Of a DNA stretch of 15,292 bases, positions 6,522-13,500 are shown piece after piece; positions within the stretch are counted from its first letter, which is position 1; every line of letters begins with the position of its first letter. Origin of the DNA: Pirellulales bacterium (lineage in GTDB: Bacteria > Planctomycetota > Planctomycetia > Pirellulales > JALHPA01); contig JALHPA010000008.1 of the NCBI GenBank assembly GCA_022842745.1, positions 1 through 15,292 of the forward strand, read 5' to 3'. The position numbers and the translations under genes are program-made. The notes below the pieces were generated by a model that was not told the origin of the DNA, did no database searches, and worked only from the letters and a program-made list of their open reading frames with translations.

Positions 6522-7457
6522 TCATTCAGGAACACCGATGGCCTGCATGAATTTTGGAAGCTGGGCCTCGAACTCCTTGGCCTGCTCCAGCCAGGGGAAA
6601 TGGCCACAGTCTTCGAGAACGAAAAGCTTTGACCGGCTGAGCCCCAAATGGAGGTCACGGGACATGTACGGAGGGCACGCGTCGTCGCGGTCGCCCACGA
6701 CGATTAGCGCTGGGGATGTGACCTTTGCCAATTGCTGTGTCAGGTCAAAATGCATCCGGCCCGAATCCTGGCGGGCCGCCGCCGCCGCGGCCGACATTGT
6801 CGCCGCGGCAAAGTCGGCCTTGAACTTCTCAATGCGCTCCGGTTTGGCCCAGTATGCTGGCAGCATTTTTTCCATTCCGGCCGCCATGTCCGCGTCGGTC
6901 TTGGGCGGACCCGACACTATCAGTTTGAATACCTCTGGAAACCAGGGCTCGTCCTTGCGTTTCATTGCCCGCGCGAAGGCGGCCAAATCGTCGGCCGGGC
7001 CAACGGCAGCCGACGAAGCAAATAGAATCAGCCCGGCTACTTGCTCAGGGCGTCGGCATGCGTAGTGGACTACCTCGTTTCCGCCCTCGGAGTGGCCCAT
7101 CAGCCACACCTTGTCCTGCTGCAGGTGAACGCGCAGGGCTTCGAGATCGTCGGCTAGAAGATCCCAGGTATATTCTTTGGTGGTTTTTGGCTTATCCGAC
7201 CGGCCGCACCCGCGGGAATCGAGGTAGACGACGGTAAAGTACCTCTCCATCGGCTTGAGCGTGCGAAAGTAGAGGTCCGAACTGACACCCCAGGGAGGAC
7301 TGGGCATCAGACAAACGGGGCCTTTTCCGGAGACCTTGTACCAGTGCTTAAGACCGTTCAATTCGGCGGTGAACTCTCCCGGTTCTGGGCGTCCGGCCAA
7401 ACCGGGGGCGGCAGTCAGCAACACGAGCAGCAGGGCCAACGATGCGTGCTTGTCCAT
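6522..7457 (-). CDS. Secreted alpha/beta hydrolase (peptidase S33 / proline iminopeptidase-like fold)
   Basis: A 311-residue protein with a signal peptide (M-D-K-H, hydrophobic 6-19, A-G-L-A-G near 18-22). It then shows the alpha/beta hydrolase pattern. G-H-S-E-G-G at 121-126 is the nucleophile elbow with Ser123, D-R-D-D at 256-259 holds the acid (Asp256 or nearby), and C-G-H-F-P-W puts the catalytic His at 286. D-S-R-G-C-G-R-S (80-87) is the usual conserved loop before the elbow. Helical residues 150-240 form a cap domain. The expected HGxP oxyanion segment is replaced by P-S-P-P-W-G (52-57). The substrate is not predictable; an ester, amide or small peptide would fit the fold. I chose ATG 7457 because it opens the signal peptide; the ATG at 7532 adds 25 residues before it. 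A candidate extended -10 lies 75 bases upstream, so it may be transcribed alone. Confidence 0.85.
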   Translation of the reverse strand: MDKHASLALLLVLLTAAPGLAGRPEPGEFTAELNGLKHWYKVSGKGPVCLMPSPPWGVSSDLYFRTLKPMERYFTVVYLDSRGCGRSDKPKTTKEYTWDLLADDLEALRVHLQQDKVWLMGHSEGGNEVVHYACRRPEQVAGLILFASSAAVGPADDLAAFARAMKRKDEPWFPEVFKLIVSGPPKTDADMAAGMEKMLPAYWAKPERIEKFKADFAAATMSAAAAAARQDSGRMHFDLTQQLAKVTSPALIVVGDRDDACPPYMSRDLHLGLSRSKLFVLEDCGHFPWLEQAKEFEAQLPKFMQAIGVPE

Positions 7458-7531
7458 TGGATTTCTCGCCGGGTGTGTCAGACGACTTGTGTTCAAAGGC
7501 ACTAACGGCGCCAGAGACTCCGCAGCGACCA

Positions 7532-7540
7532 TCTATAACA
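7532..7540 (-). promoter_or_regulatory. Candidate extended -10 promoter for the hydrolase
   Basis: The minus strand reads TGT-TATAGA here, a TGn-extended -10 with 4/6 match, about 75 bases before the hydrolase ATG at 7457. The -35 at 17 bases (TTCCGC) is poor. Weak evidence on its own, but the position suits a separate transcript. Confidence 0.35.
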
Positions 7541-7592
7541 GGGCGCGCGGCCAAGCGGAACACGCTGGCATCGGATGTTCAGACTTCGCGGA

Positions 7593-7613
7593 TCGGGGGC
7601 GGATGAGCCCCGA
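7593..7613 (-). other. Hairpin directly after the oxidoreductase stop
   Basis: TCGGGG (7593-7598) pairs with CCCCGA (7608-7613) across a 9-base loop, four bases past the stop of the Gfo/Idh/MocA gene. No T-run follows on the minus strand, so it may slow or protect the 3' end rather than act as a full intrinsic terminator. Confidence 0.35.
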
Positions 7614-7617
7614 GTTA

Positions 7618-8907
7618 TCAGACCGACCAACCGGCGCGGTGCGGTCGCTGCAAGAGGCCGTTGGCGCGGTCGCTTGAGGTTTTGAACGCGGCGGGATCCC
7701 ACGAGAAGGATTCCTGCGTGCGATACGCGATCGTTCCCAGCAAGACGGTTTCGGTCAGTGCGCCGCTGTAATCGAAATTGCAACTGGTGGGAGTGCCTTG
7801 CTTGCAGGCGTTGATCCACTCGCGATGGTGGCCGACGGATTTGGGAATGCTGGGCTTCGGACGCTGGTAATCGTCGTATTGCTTCTCGGGATACAACGTC
7901 AACTGGCCATAGTCGGCCCACAGCATGCCCTTGTCCCCGATGAACATGATCCCGAAGCCGGGAACCTCGCGGTCGCGGACTTGCTTGGGCATCCGTTCGC
8001 CGTCGTACCAAATGACTTTGACGGGAGGGAGCGCACCGCGGGCGGGAAATTCCCAGGTCGCAACCAGCCCCATGGGCGCGGTATCGGGATCGGGGTCAGG
8101 TCCGGCGGCGGAGACCGATGTCGGATGACGCAAGCGCAAGGCCCAAAACGCCAGATCCAACAGGTGGCAACCCATGTCCCCCAAAGTGCCATTGCCAAAG
8201 TCCCACCACCTTCGCCAGTTGGCCGGCAAATAAACGTGGGAGTATGGGCGCTCTTTCGCGGGGCCCAGCCACAAATCCCAATGAATGTTAGCGGGTATCT
8301 GTTCATTCGCCGTCGGACGCGGTCCGCCCCCCCAGCCCTTGCCGGTCCAGGCATGGACTTCGCGCACCGGGCCGATGGCGTCGGCCTCGATCAGTTCGAC
8401 CACGCGGCGGTAGTTCTCCTCGGCGTGGATCTGGGTCCCCATCTGGGTTGCGACCTTATGCCTGGCCGCCAGGTCCGCGAGGGTCCGCGCCTCGCGGACG
8501 GTGTGGGTCAGGGGCTTTTCGCAGTAAACGTGCTTGCCAAGGCGAATGGCGGCGGCGCTGGCGGGAGCATGGACGTGATCGGGAGTGCTGACGACGATCG
8601 CTTCGACGTCCGATTGCTCGAGCAGCTTGCGGAAATCGTGATAGCGGCGGGCCTTGGAGAACTTCTCGCCTTGGGCGCTTAAGTATTTGTCGTCGATATC
8701 GCAGAGGGCGACGATGTTCTCGGATTCCACGCCTGCCACGTTGTCGGCGCCGCGGTTCATGATGCCGACGCACCCGATGTTGAGTTTTTCGTTGGGAGAT
8801 TTGGACTCGGCGGCGGGGAGGCTGGAAAAGTAGCCGCTAGCGGCCAAGGCAGCGCCGCCGGCCGCGGCGCGTTGCAGGAAATGACGGCGATGGAGCGAAG
8901 TCGACAT
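7618..8907 (-). CDS. Tat-exported Gfo/Idh/MocA family oxidoreductase
   Basis: A 429-residue NAD(P)-dependent sugar/polyol dehydrogenase-like protein. The N-terminus has a twin-arginine signal (R-R-H-F-L-Q at 7-12, then an Ala/Gly-rich hydrophobic stretch to about 32), so it is exported folded. The Rossmann domain starts at 43 with I-G-C-V-G-I-M-N-R-G, followed by beta-strand ends L-C-D-I-D (68-72) and V-S-T-P-D-H (107-111), and the family signature C-E-K-P (129-132). The C-terminal domain has G-T-L-G-D-M-G-C-H-L-L-D (240-251), which carries the Asp/His typical of the active site. Planctomycetes encode many such Tat-exported members, often tied to carbohydrate breakdown; the substrate is unknown. 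A GGGAGGT lies three bases before ATG 8907; the open frame continuing to 9210 is spurious because it passes through a terminator hairpin. No sugar-specific neighbours are present. Confidence 0.9.
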   Translation of the reverse strand: MSTSLHRRHFLQRAAAGGAALAASGYFSSLPAAESKSPNEKLNIGCVGIMNRGADNVAGVESENIVALCDIDDKYLSAQGEKFSKARRYHDFRKLLEQSDVEAIVVSTPDHVHAPASAAAIRLGKHVYCEKPLTHTVREARTLADLAARHKVATQMGTQIHAEENYRRVVELIEADAIGPVREVHAWTGKGWGGGPRPTANEQIPANIHWDLWLGPAKERPYSHVYLPANWRRWWDFGNGTLGDMGCHLLDLAFWALRLRHPTSVSAAGPDPDPDTAPMGLVATWEFPARGALPPVKVIWYDGERMPKQVRDREVPGFGIMFIGDKGMLWADYGQLTLYPEKQYDDYQRPKPSIPKSVGHHREWINACKQGTPTSCNFDYSGALTETVLLGTIAYRTQESFSWDPAAFKTSSDRANGLLQRPHRAGWSV

Positions 8908-8969
8908 AAGACCTCCCAAGCGAAAAAGAATGGCCAAAGCGCTCGCCGGGCAATGGGGCGCGTCGGAAG

Positions 8970-8978
8970 ATCTTAGCA
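8970..8978 (-). promoter_or_regulatory. Candidate extended -10 promoter for the oxidoreductase
   Basis: The minus strand reads TGC-TAAGAT, a TGn-extended -10 with 4/6 match, about 62 bases before ATG 8907 and downstream of the terminator at 9108-9136. No good -35 is seen 16-18 bases upstream. Confidence 0.4.
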
Positions 8979-9099
8979 TTTTCCCAGCGAGGAAACAGCG
9001 TTGGGATGACGCGATCCGCCGAAAGCGGCGTCCAACCGAAGACCGACGGCTTGAGGCGGAGCGGGTCGCGGCCGGAACGTGGGAATTGCGTTGTGCGAC

Positions 9100-9147
9100 A
9101 ACGAAAACGCCGCCGTGGGGGTCAACCACGGCGGCGAGAGGCTTTTT
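9100..9147 (-). terminator. Strong rho-independent terminator, possibly bidirectional
   Basis: CGCCGCCGTGG (9108-9118) pairs perfectly with CCACGGCGGCG (9126-9136) across a 7-base loop. On the minus strand the stem is followed at once by TTTTCGTTGT, which makes a good intrinsic terminator for the regulator gene ending at 9267. On the plus strand a T5 run (9143-9147) follows the stem after six bases, so it might also work in that direction. Confidence 0.8.
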
Positions 9148-9228
9148 AGCCGGCGACGGAGAGGATAGCGGTCGTTGCGGTTGGAAACGGCCCTCCTGGC
9201 CCATCTCCATGATTCTCTAACACTCGCG

Positions 9229-9248
9229 GCACGGCGTCCTTGCCGTGC
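9229..9248 (-). other. 7-bp hairpin after the regulator gene
   Basis: GCACGGC (9229-9235) and GCCGTGC (9242-9248) flank a 6-base loop, 18 bases past the stop at 9267. There is no T-run. It is probably a 3'-end structure acting together with the stronger terminator further on. Confidence 0.4.
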
Positions 9249-9266
9249 GGGGGAACATACAGGGAG

Positions 9267-9839
9267 CTACACCAATTCCTTGCGGGCGCCGATCAACGTT
9301 TTGAGCCGTTCGGCAAGCAGGGCGGCGTCGAACGGCTTCTTGAACGTCTCGTTGATGGAGGAACGATCGAAGCTGGTCGAACTGCCGTCGTCCGGCAAGA
9401 GGGCAATCAGAATCGTCTCGCCATACTCCGCGTTGCGGCGGAGGTTCTGGCAAATTTGCAACGCTTCGACCCGTCCGATCGAGAAATCGACGATGATGCA
9501 GTCGGGATGGAAGCTTTCGGCTTGGATGCCGGCTTCGAATCCGCTGGCCGCAACGGCGACTTTGAAGGAACGGTCGATGGGTAGATTACGCTTCAGGTTT
9601 TCGATCAGGACTTGATCCTGACCGACGACCAGCACTTTGGCCATGGCCTCATCTTCGAGGTCTCCCAAGGGCATACCATGCTCCTTGAGGAACTTGATGA
9701 GGTATTCGCGGGGAATGCGCCGGTCTTGCGAACCGGGAATGCGATAGCCGCGAAGCCGACCGGAGTCGAACCATTTGCTGACTGTGCGCGGGGCCACTTT
9801 ACAGATCTTTGCGACCTGACCAGTTGTGAAGACCTTCAT
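9267..9839 (-). CDS. Helix-turn-helix / receiver-like regulator
   Basis: A 190-residue two-domain protein. Residues 1-60 are an excisionase/MerR-type DNA-binding domain: F-T-T-G-Q-V-A-K-I (4-12), then V-A-P-R-T-V-S-K-W (15-23) as the recognition helix, a wing (G-Y-R-I-P-G), and R-R-I-P-R-E-Y-L (40-47). Residues 67-185 fold like a response-regulator receiver. The phospho-acceptor position is kept (Asp118 in C-I-I-V-D-F) and so is the Lys of K-K-P-F (Lys168). The acidic pair after beta-1 is Gly-Gln instead of Asp-Asp (V-V-G-Q-D, 71-75), and the Thr/Ser after beta-4 is Leu (about 147). So it may not be phosphorylated in the usual way. The HTH part is strikingly like a regulator type I recall as conserved in planctomycetes, but its targets are unknown. 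ATG 9839 has GGAGAG six bases upstream and starts the HTH domain; the in-frame ATG at 9914 does not. No sensor kinase lies nearby. Confidence 0.87.
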   Translation of the reverse strand: MKVFTTGQVAKICKVAPRTVSKWFDSGRLRGYRIPGSQDRRIPREYLIKFLKEHGMPLGDLEDEAMAKVLVVGQDQVLIENLKRNLPIDRSFKVAVAASGFEAGIQAESFHPDCIIVDFSIGRVEALQICQNLRRNAEYGETILIALLPDDGSSTSFDRSSINETFKKPFDAALLAERLKTLIGARKELV

Positions 9840-10280
9840 CTCAGGCTCTCCATTACTCTCACTTGGTTTGGAACTCGGGCAGCGACGGGCGATCCTCCCG
9901 TCGTTGCCGCTCATTCACCCCTTGCTTGCAGGTTATTGGAGGGGTCGGCTCCAACGCGCCGGATGTGGGGGCGTCCGGCACTGCAAACACTTGGGTCGGG
10001 GCGTTTCGGTATTCGCTTCTCTTGGGCTGTGGCTCAGTTCCCTCTGACCCGCGCCTTTGTAGTCACATCGGCAATCCGGGCATTCGGAAGCAGGCGAAAA
10101 TTCGTAAAATGGCGAATCTTGCGATCAACCAACTCGCACGAATCTACCGCCCGTACTTTCCGCACATCCCGCGCGTGGAAGTACTGGGGTGGAAGAGCAA
10201 GCAGATAGCCGGGCAATCGCGGCGAATCGCCGGCTGTTCAAGGCATGGCCTCTGGTGGCAGGATCCCCCCTGCAGCTCCG
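9840..10280. other. 441-base gap upstream of the regulator, nothing identified as a gene
   Basis: Short frames here do not look like proteins. I checked for tRNA, SRP RNA and tmRNA signatures by eye and saw none. Structures include a long hairpin at 9878-9908 (see separate entry), an imperfect inverted repeat GTACTTTCC/GGAAGTAC (10153-10161 and 10177-10184), and GCAGG/CCTGC around 10257-10272. A regulator promoter must lie here or further upstream, but no convincing pair of boxes was seen. Confidence 0.4.
9878..9908 (-). promoter_or_regulatory. 12-bp imperfect inverted repeat in the leader of the regulator gene
   Basis: GGCAGCGACGGG (9878-9889) and CCCGTCGTTGCC (9897-9908) form a stem with a 7-base loop and a single non-Watson-Crick position, 38 bases upstream of ATG 9839. 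It could be an mRNA leader hairpin or an operator for autoregulation. Neither strand has a T-run directly after it. Confidence 0.45.
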
Positions 10281-10547
10281 CTAGGCCGGGACCTCGAAAT
10301 CTCGAAGTGGGCCGTCGCGCAAGCCTTCCGAAGATAAGTTTCGATTCCCCGAGTAGGTCTTCTTTAGGAAGATTCGCCAATTGTGAGGGCTGGCCGACAG
10401 ACAACGCGCTTGACGACTCGAACGGTCGTCTGGCGAGCCTGATCTTGCGGCAGCCCAAAGTCCAGCCAGAACGGTCGTAGCGGTTAGGGCGATTCCAACG
10501 GCGGTGATTTCAACATTTGCGATGCCGAGGGCTGCGATCCGGCCCAT
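10281..10547 (-). CDS. Possible 88-residue membrane-anchored ORF after smc (low confidence)
   Basis: ATG 10547 lies 22 bases past the smc stop, and the frame runs 88 codons. Residues about 13-34 (E-I-T-A-V-G-I-A-L-T-A-T-T-V-L-A-G-L-W) would make a good transmembrane helix, followed by a polar, Arg/Ser-rich tail. The tight spacing to smc and the clean hydrophobic segment favour a real gene. Against it, there is no Shine-Dalgarno, the tail looks like chance sequence, and I recognise no family. Two hairpin-forming repeats (10412-10430, 10292-10307) fall inside the frame. Confidence 0.28.
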   Translation of the reverse strand: MGRIAALGIANVEITAVGIALTATTVLAGLWAAARSGSPDDRSSRQARCLSASPHNWRIFLKKTYSGNRNLSSEGLRDGPLRDFEVPA

Positions 10548-10569
10548 TGGCCGGGGCGCGGTCGCGCGA

Positions 10570-13500
10570 TCAGGCGGCTTCTTCGTCGATGCGCGGGGCG
10601 GACGCCGCGGGGGGACCGATTTCCGCTCCAGCCGCGTCGCGCTCGACCGCCGACGGGTCGATGCGGCCATCTTCGCTGACATCCTCGAACCGGACCGAAA
10701 CCCTTTTCGAGATGCCGGACTCCTGCATGGTCACGCCGTACAAGGTATTGGCGCAGGCCATGGTTTTTTTGGAGTGGGTCACGACGACGAACTGGGTTCC
10801 GACCAGGAACTCATTCAATACGCCCACGAAGCGCTCGATGTTCGCTTCGTCCAGGGCGGCGTCGACTTCGTCCAAGACACAGAACGGACTCGGACGGCTA
10901 CGAAAGATGGACAACAGCAGGGCCACGCAGGTGAGCGTCTTTTCGCCGCCGCTGAGCAGCGAAATGTTCCGCGGCTCCTTGCCGGGGGGCCGAGCGATGA
11001 TCTCGATGCCGCTTTCCAGGATGTCGACGTTTTCCTCAAGCAGAATGTCCGCCTGGCCGCCGCCGAAGAGCTTGCGAAACAGGGCCTGGAAATGCTGGCG
11101 AACGGTCTCCAAGGTGTCGGCGAACAGGCGGCGGCTGTCGGCATTGATCTTTTCGACGATTGTCACCAGCGCGCGTTTGGCTTGGGACAAATCCTGGAAC
11201 TGGGAGGCGAGACCCTGATAGCGGACCTCCAATTCGTCGGCCTCCTTGAGAGCGTCGAGATTGACGCCGCCGATGCTCGCCAGCTTGCGACGGAGGTCGG
11301 CGATCTCCTGATCGATCTCGGCCCGCTCGGCGGAGGCGGACTCGGAAAGGTCGCCGGTGAGCGCGGATAGCTCGATTCCGTAGTCCTCTCGCAGCCGGTC
11401 CGCCAGGGCCGAGCGCTCGTGCGCGAGAGCGCCGGCGGCCAATTCCTGCTGGTGGAGTTTGTCTTCGAGTTTGCGCGCGCGGTTGTGGTGCCGCTGGATG
11501 TCGGCTTGTGCGGCAGCGCGGTCGGTGCGAAGTTGCTCGCGACGGGCGGTGAGTTCGGCCGCTTCGCCGCCGAACGACTCCTTGCGCAGGTACAACTCGG
11601 CCAGTTCGGAGGTCGCCGACAGGATACGCTCGTCGGCCTCCGCCTGGCGGCTTTGTGCTCTCTCTAGCTCCTCGCGGGCTTCGAGCAGCGTGCGTTTGCG
11701 TTCCAGGCGATCTTGCTCGAACCGGCGGAGCTCGCCGCGAAGGAACTCCAACTGCTGTTCGCAGCGGGCCATTTCCAGCTTGGCGGCGAGCGCCTCTTTG
11801 CTGCGGGTCTGGCGGGCGGCGTCGAGCTGGTCGATACGGCGGGAATTCTCCGACAGGCGGGCTTCCGTTTGGGTCAGCGACGCCTGGGTTTCTTCCAGAC
11901 GAAGGCGGATGCCGTCGCGTGCCTGGGTGGAACCTTCGAGCTGGTCGGAGATCGCGGCGGCTTCGTTCTCCGCGGCGGCATGGCGGGCGTCGAGATTGTC
12001 GCGGCGTCCTTCGGCAGCGGCCAGGCGACCGCGGTGCTCGGAGAGGTCCGACACGGCCTGCTGATGCGCCGCGGCCAGTTCCATTTGCTTGCGATCCAAC
12101 TCGGTCCAGCGCTGCTCGAGCGCCGCGACGACCTGCGAAGCTTCGTTGACCTTGCGTTCCCACTCGGCAATTTGCAACCGAACGGCGCGCAGCTCGCTGC
12201 GACGGGCGAGCAGTCCGGTGGCGCTTTGTTTGGCCCCCACGACGATCGCGCCGTTGCCGTCGATCACTTCGCCGGCAAAGGTGACGAATTTCGAATTCGA
12301 ACCAGCGGACTGCCGCAGCTCGAAGGCGGTTTCGAGCCGATCGACGATCCAGGTGTTGCCCAGCAACCGCGATAGCAACGGGGCGAGTTCAGCGGAAGCC
12401 GTGACGAACCGGTCGGCCCGGCCCAGGACTCCTGGCCGGGTGGAAAGATCGACCGCCAGGGGGTGGGGCGCCTCCGGGGTGGCGACGGAGCTGGATTCCA
12501 AGCTTAGAAAACCGACGCGTCCCTGTCGCACCGCGGGATCGCCCAGCAGGTATTCCCGCAGCCGCTCGGCATCGGCGGCGACGAGGTGCTGGGTATAGTC
12601 CCCCAGGGCCAGATCGATGAGCGCCGCCGAATCGACGTCGGCTTGCAAGAGATCGGCCAACAGCCCGCGCACCGGACCGCAGGGCGATTCGGCGGGTTCG
12701 CGCGAAACGCGAAGAAACTCTTTGGCGCCCGCGCTGACCCCTTCGAGCTTTCGTTCTAGTTCCTCGAGCACGCTGGCCCGTTCGGAAGCACCGCTGAGTT
12801 TCTCCTTCCAGTGGCCCAACTCGCGTTGCCGCTGGGAGAGATCGCGGCGGTTTTCGTCGTACTGGCGGCGGCCCACGCCGAGATTGCTTTTGCGCAGCTC
12901 GAGTCGTTCGAGCAGGCGCTCCCGCTCGGCGAGCAGTTCCTGGATTTCCGCGCCCGCCGCGACGCGCTCGGCATCGAGCTGGGCGAGTCGGCCGCGGCAG
13001 GCATGATGCTGGTCTTCGGCGCGGAGCCGTTCGGCGTCGAGGGATTTGATCTCGTTGGTCAGGTTGACGGCGGCGCGCATCAACTCGAGTTGCGAGGTGC
13101 GGCGCTGTTCGTTTTCGGCCCGGATCTGGTCGCTTTGCGCGGCGAGGGCGGTGAGCGCGCGCTCTTCCTCCGACAGGCGATCGGAGAGTTCCTTTTGCCG
13201 GCGGGACGCGGTTTGTAGATCGGCTTGGGTGGTTTGCAGGTTGTCGGTCAGGTCTCCGGCACGCGCTCCCAAGGCGGCGATCTGACGGCGGAGGCGGATG
13301 GTTTGCTCCTCGAGGTCGGTTTGCCGTCGGCGCTCGAAGTCGTCGAGCGATTCCAGCGAGACGATTCGCTCGCGCTGCTGGGCCAGGCGGCCCTCGCTGG
13401 TGCGGATCGACTCCTCGACGCCGTGGAGGTGCTGGTCGAGTTGTTGCAGGTCGGCTTCGCGGCGTTCGGCGTCGGCGCGCCAACGGGCCACTTCTTGCCG

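Larger units (their letters stand above)
8908..9266. other. 359-base gap: regulator 3' end, terminator and oxidoreductase promoter
   Basis: No gene. Going leftward it holds a 7-bp hairpin just after the regulator stop (9229-9248), the strong 11-bp terminator (9108-9136), a candidate extended -10 (8970-8978) and the Shine-Dalgarno of the oxidoreductase (8911-8917, GGGAGGT on the minus strand). Confidence 0.6.

Noticed and set aside
8908..9210. N-terminal extension of the oxidoreductase frame
   Set aside because: It would place about 100 residues before a proper Tat signal and run through the terminator stem. The Shine-Dalgarno is at 8911-8917.
9267..9839. Phage or plasmid excisionase, because of the excisionase-type HTH
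   Set aside because: The protein has an added receiver-like domain and no integrase or attachment site lies nearby; a chromosomal regulator fits better.
10034..10216. 60-codon minus-strand frame upstream of the regulator
   Set aside because: No ribosome site, no signal or helix, mixed composition; probably chance.
10325..10365. TTCGATTCCCC stretch resembling a tRNA T-loop
   Set aside because: The flanking bases do not pair into a T-stem, and no anticodon or acceptor arm could be built.
10504..11370. Plus-strand open frame of 288 codons opposite the smc C-terminus
   Set aside because: It is antisense to the SMC signature and Walker B motifs, which are unambiguous.
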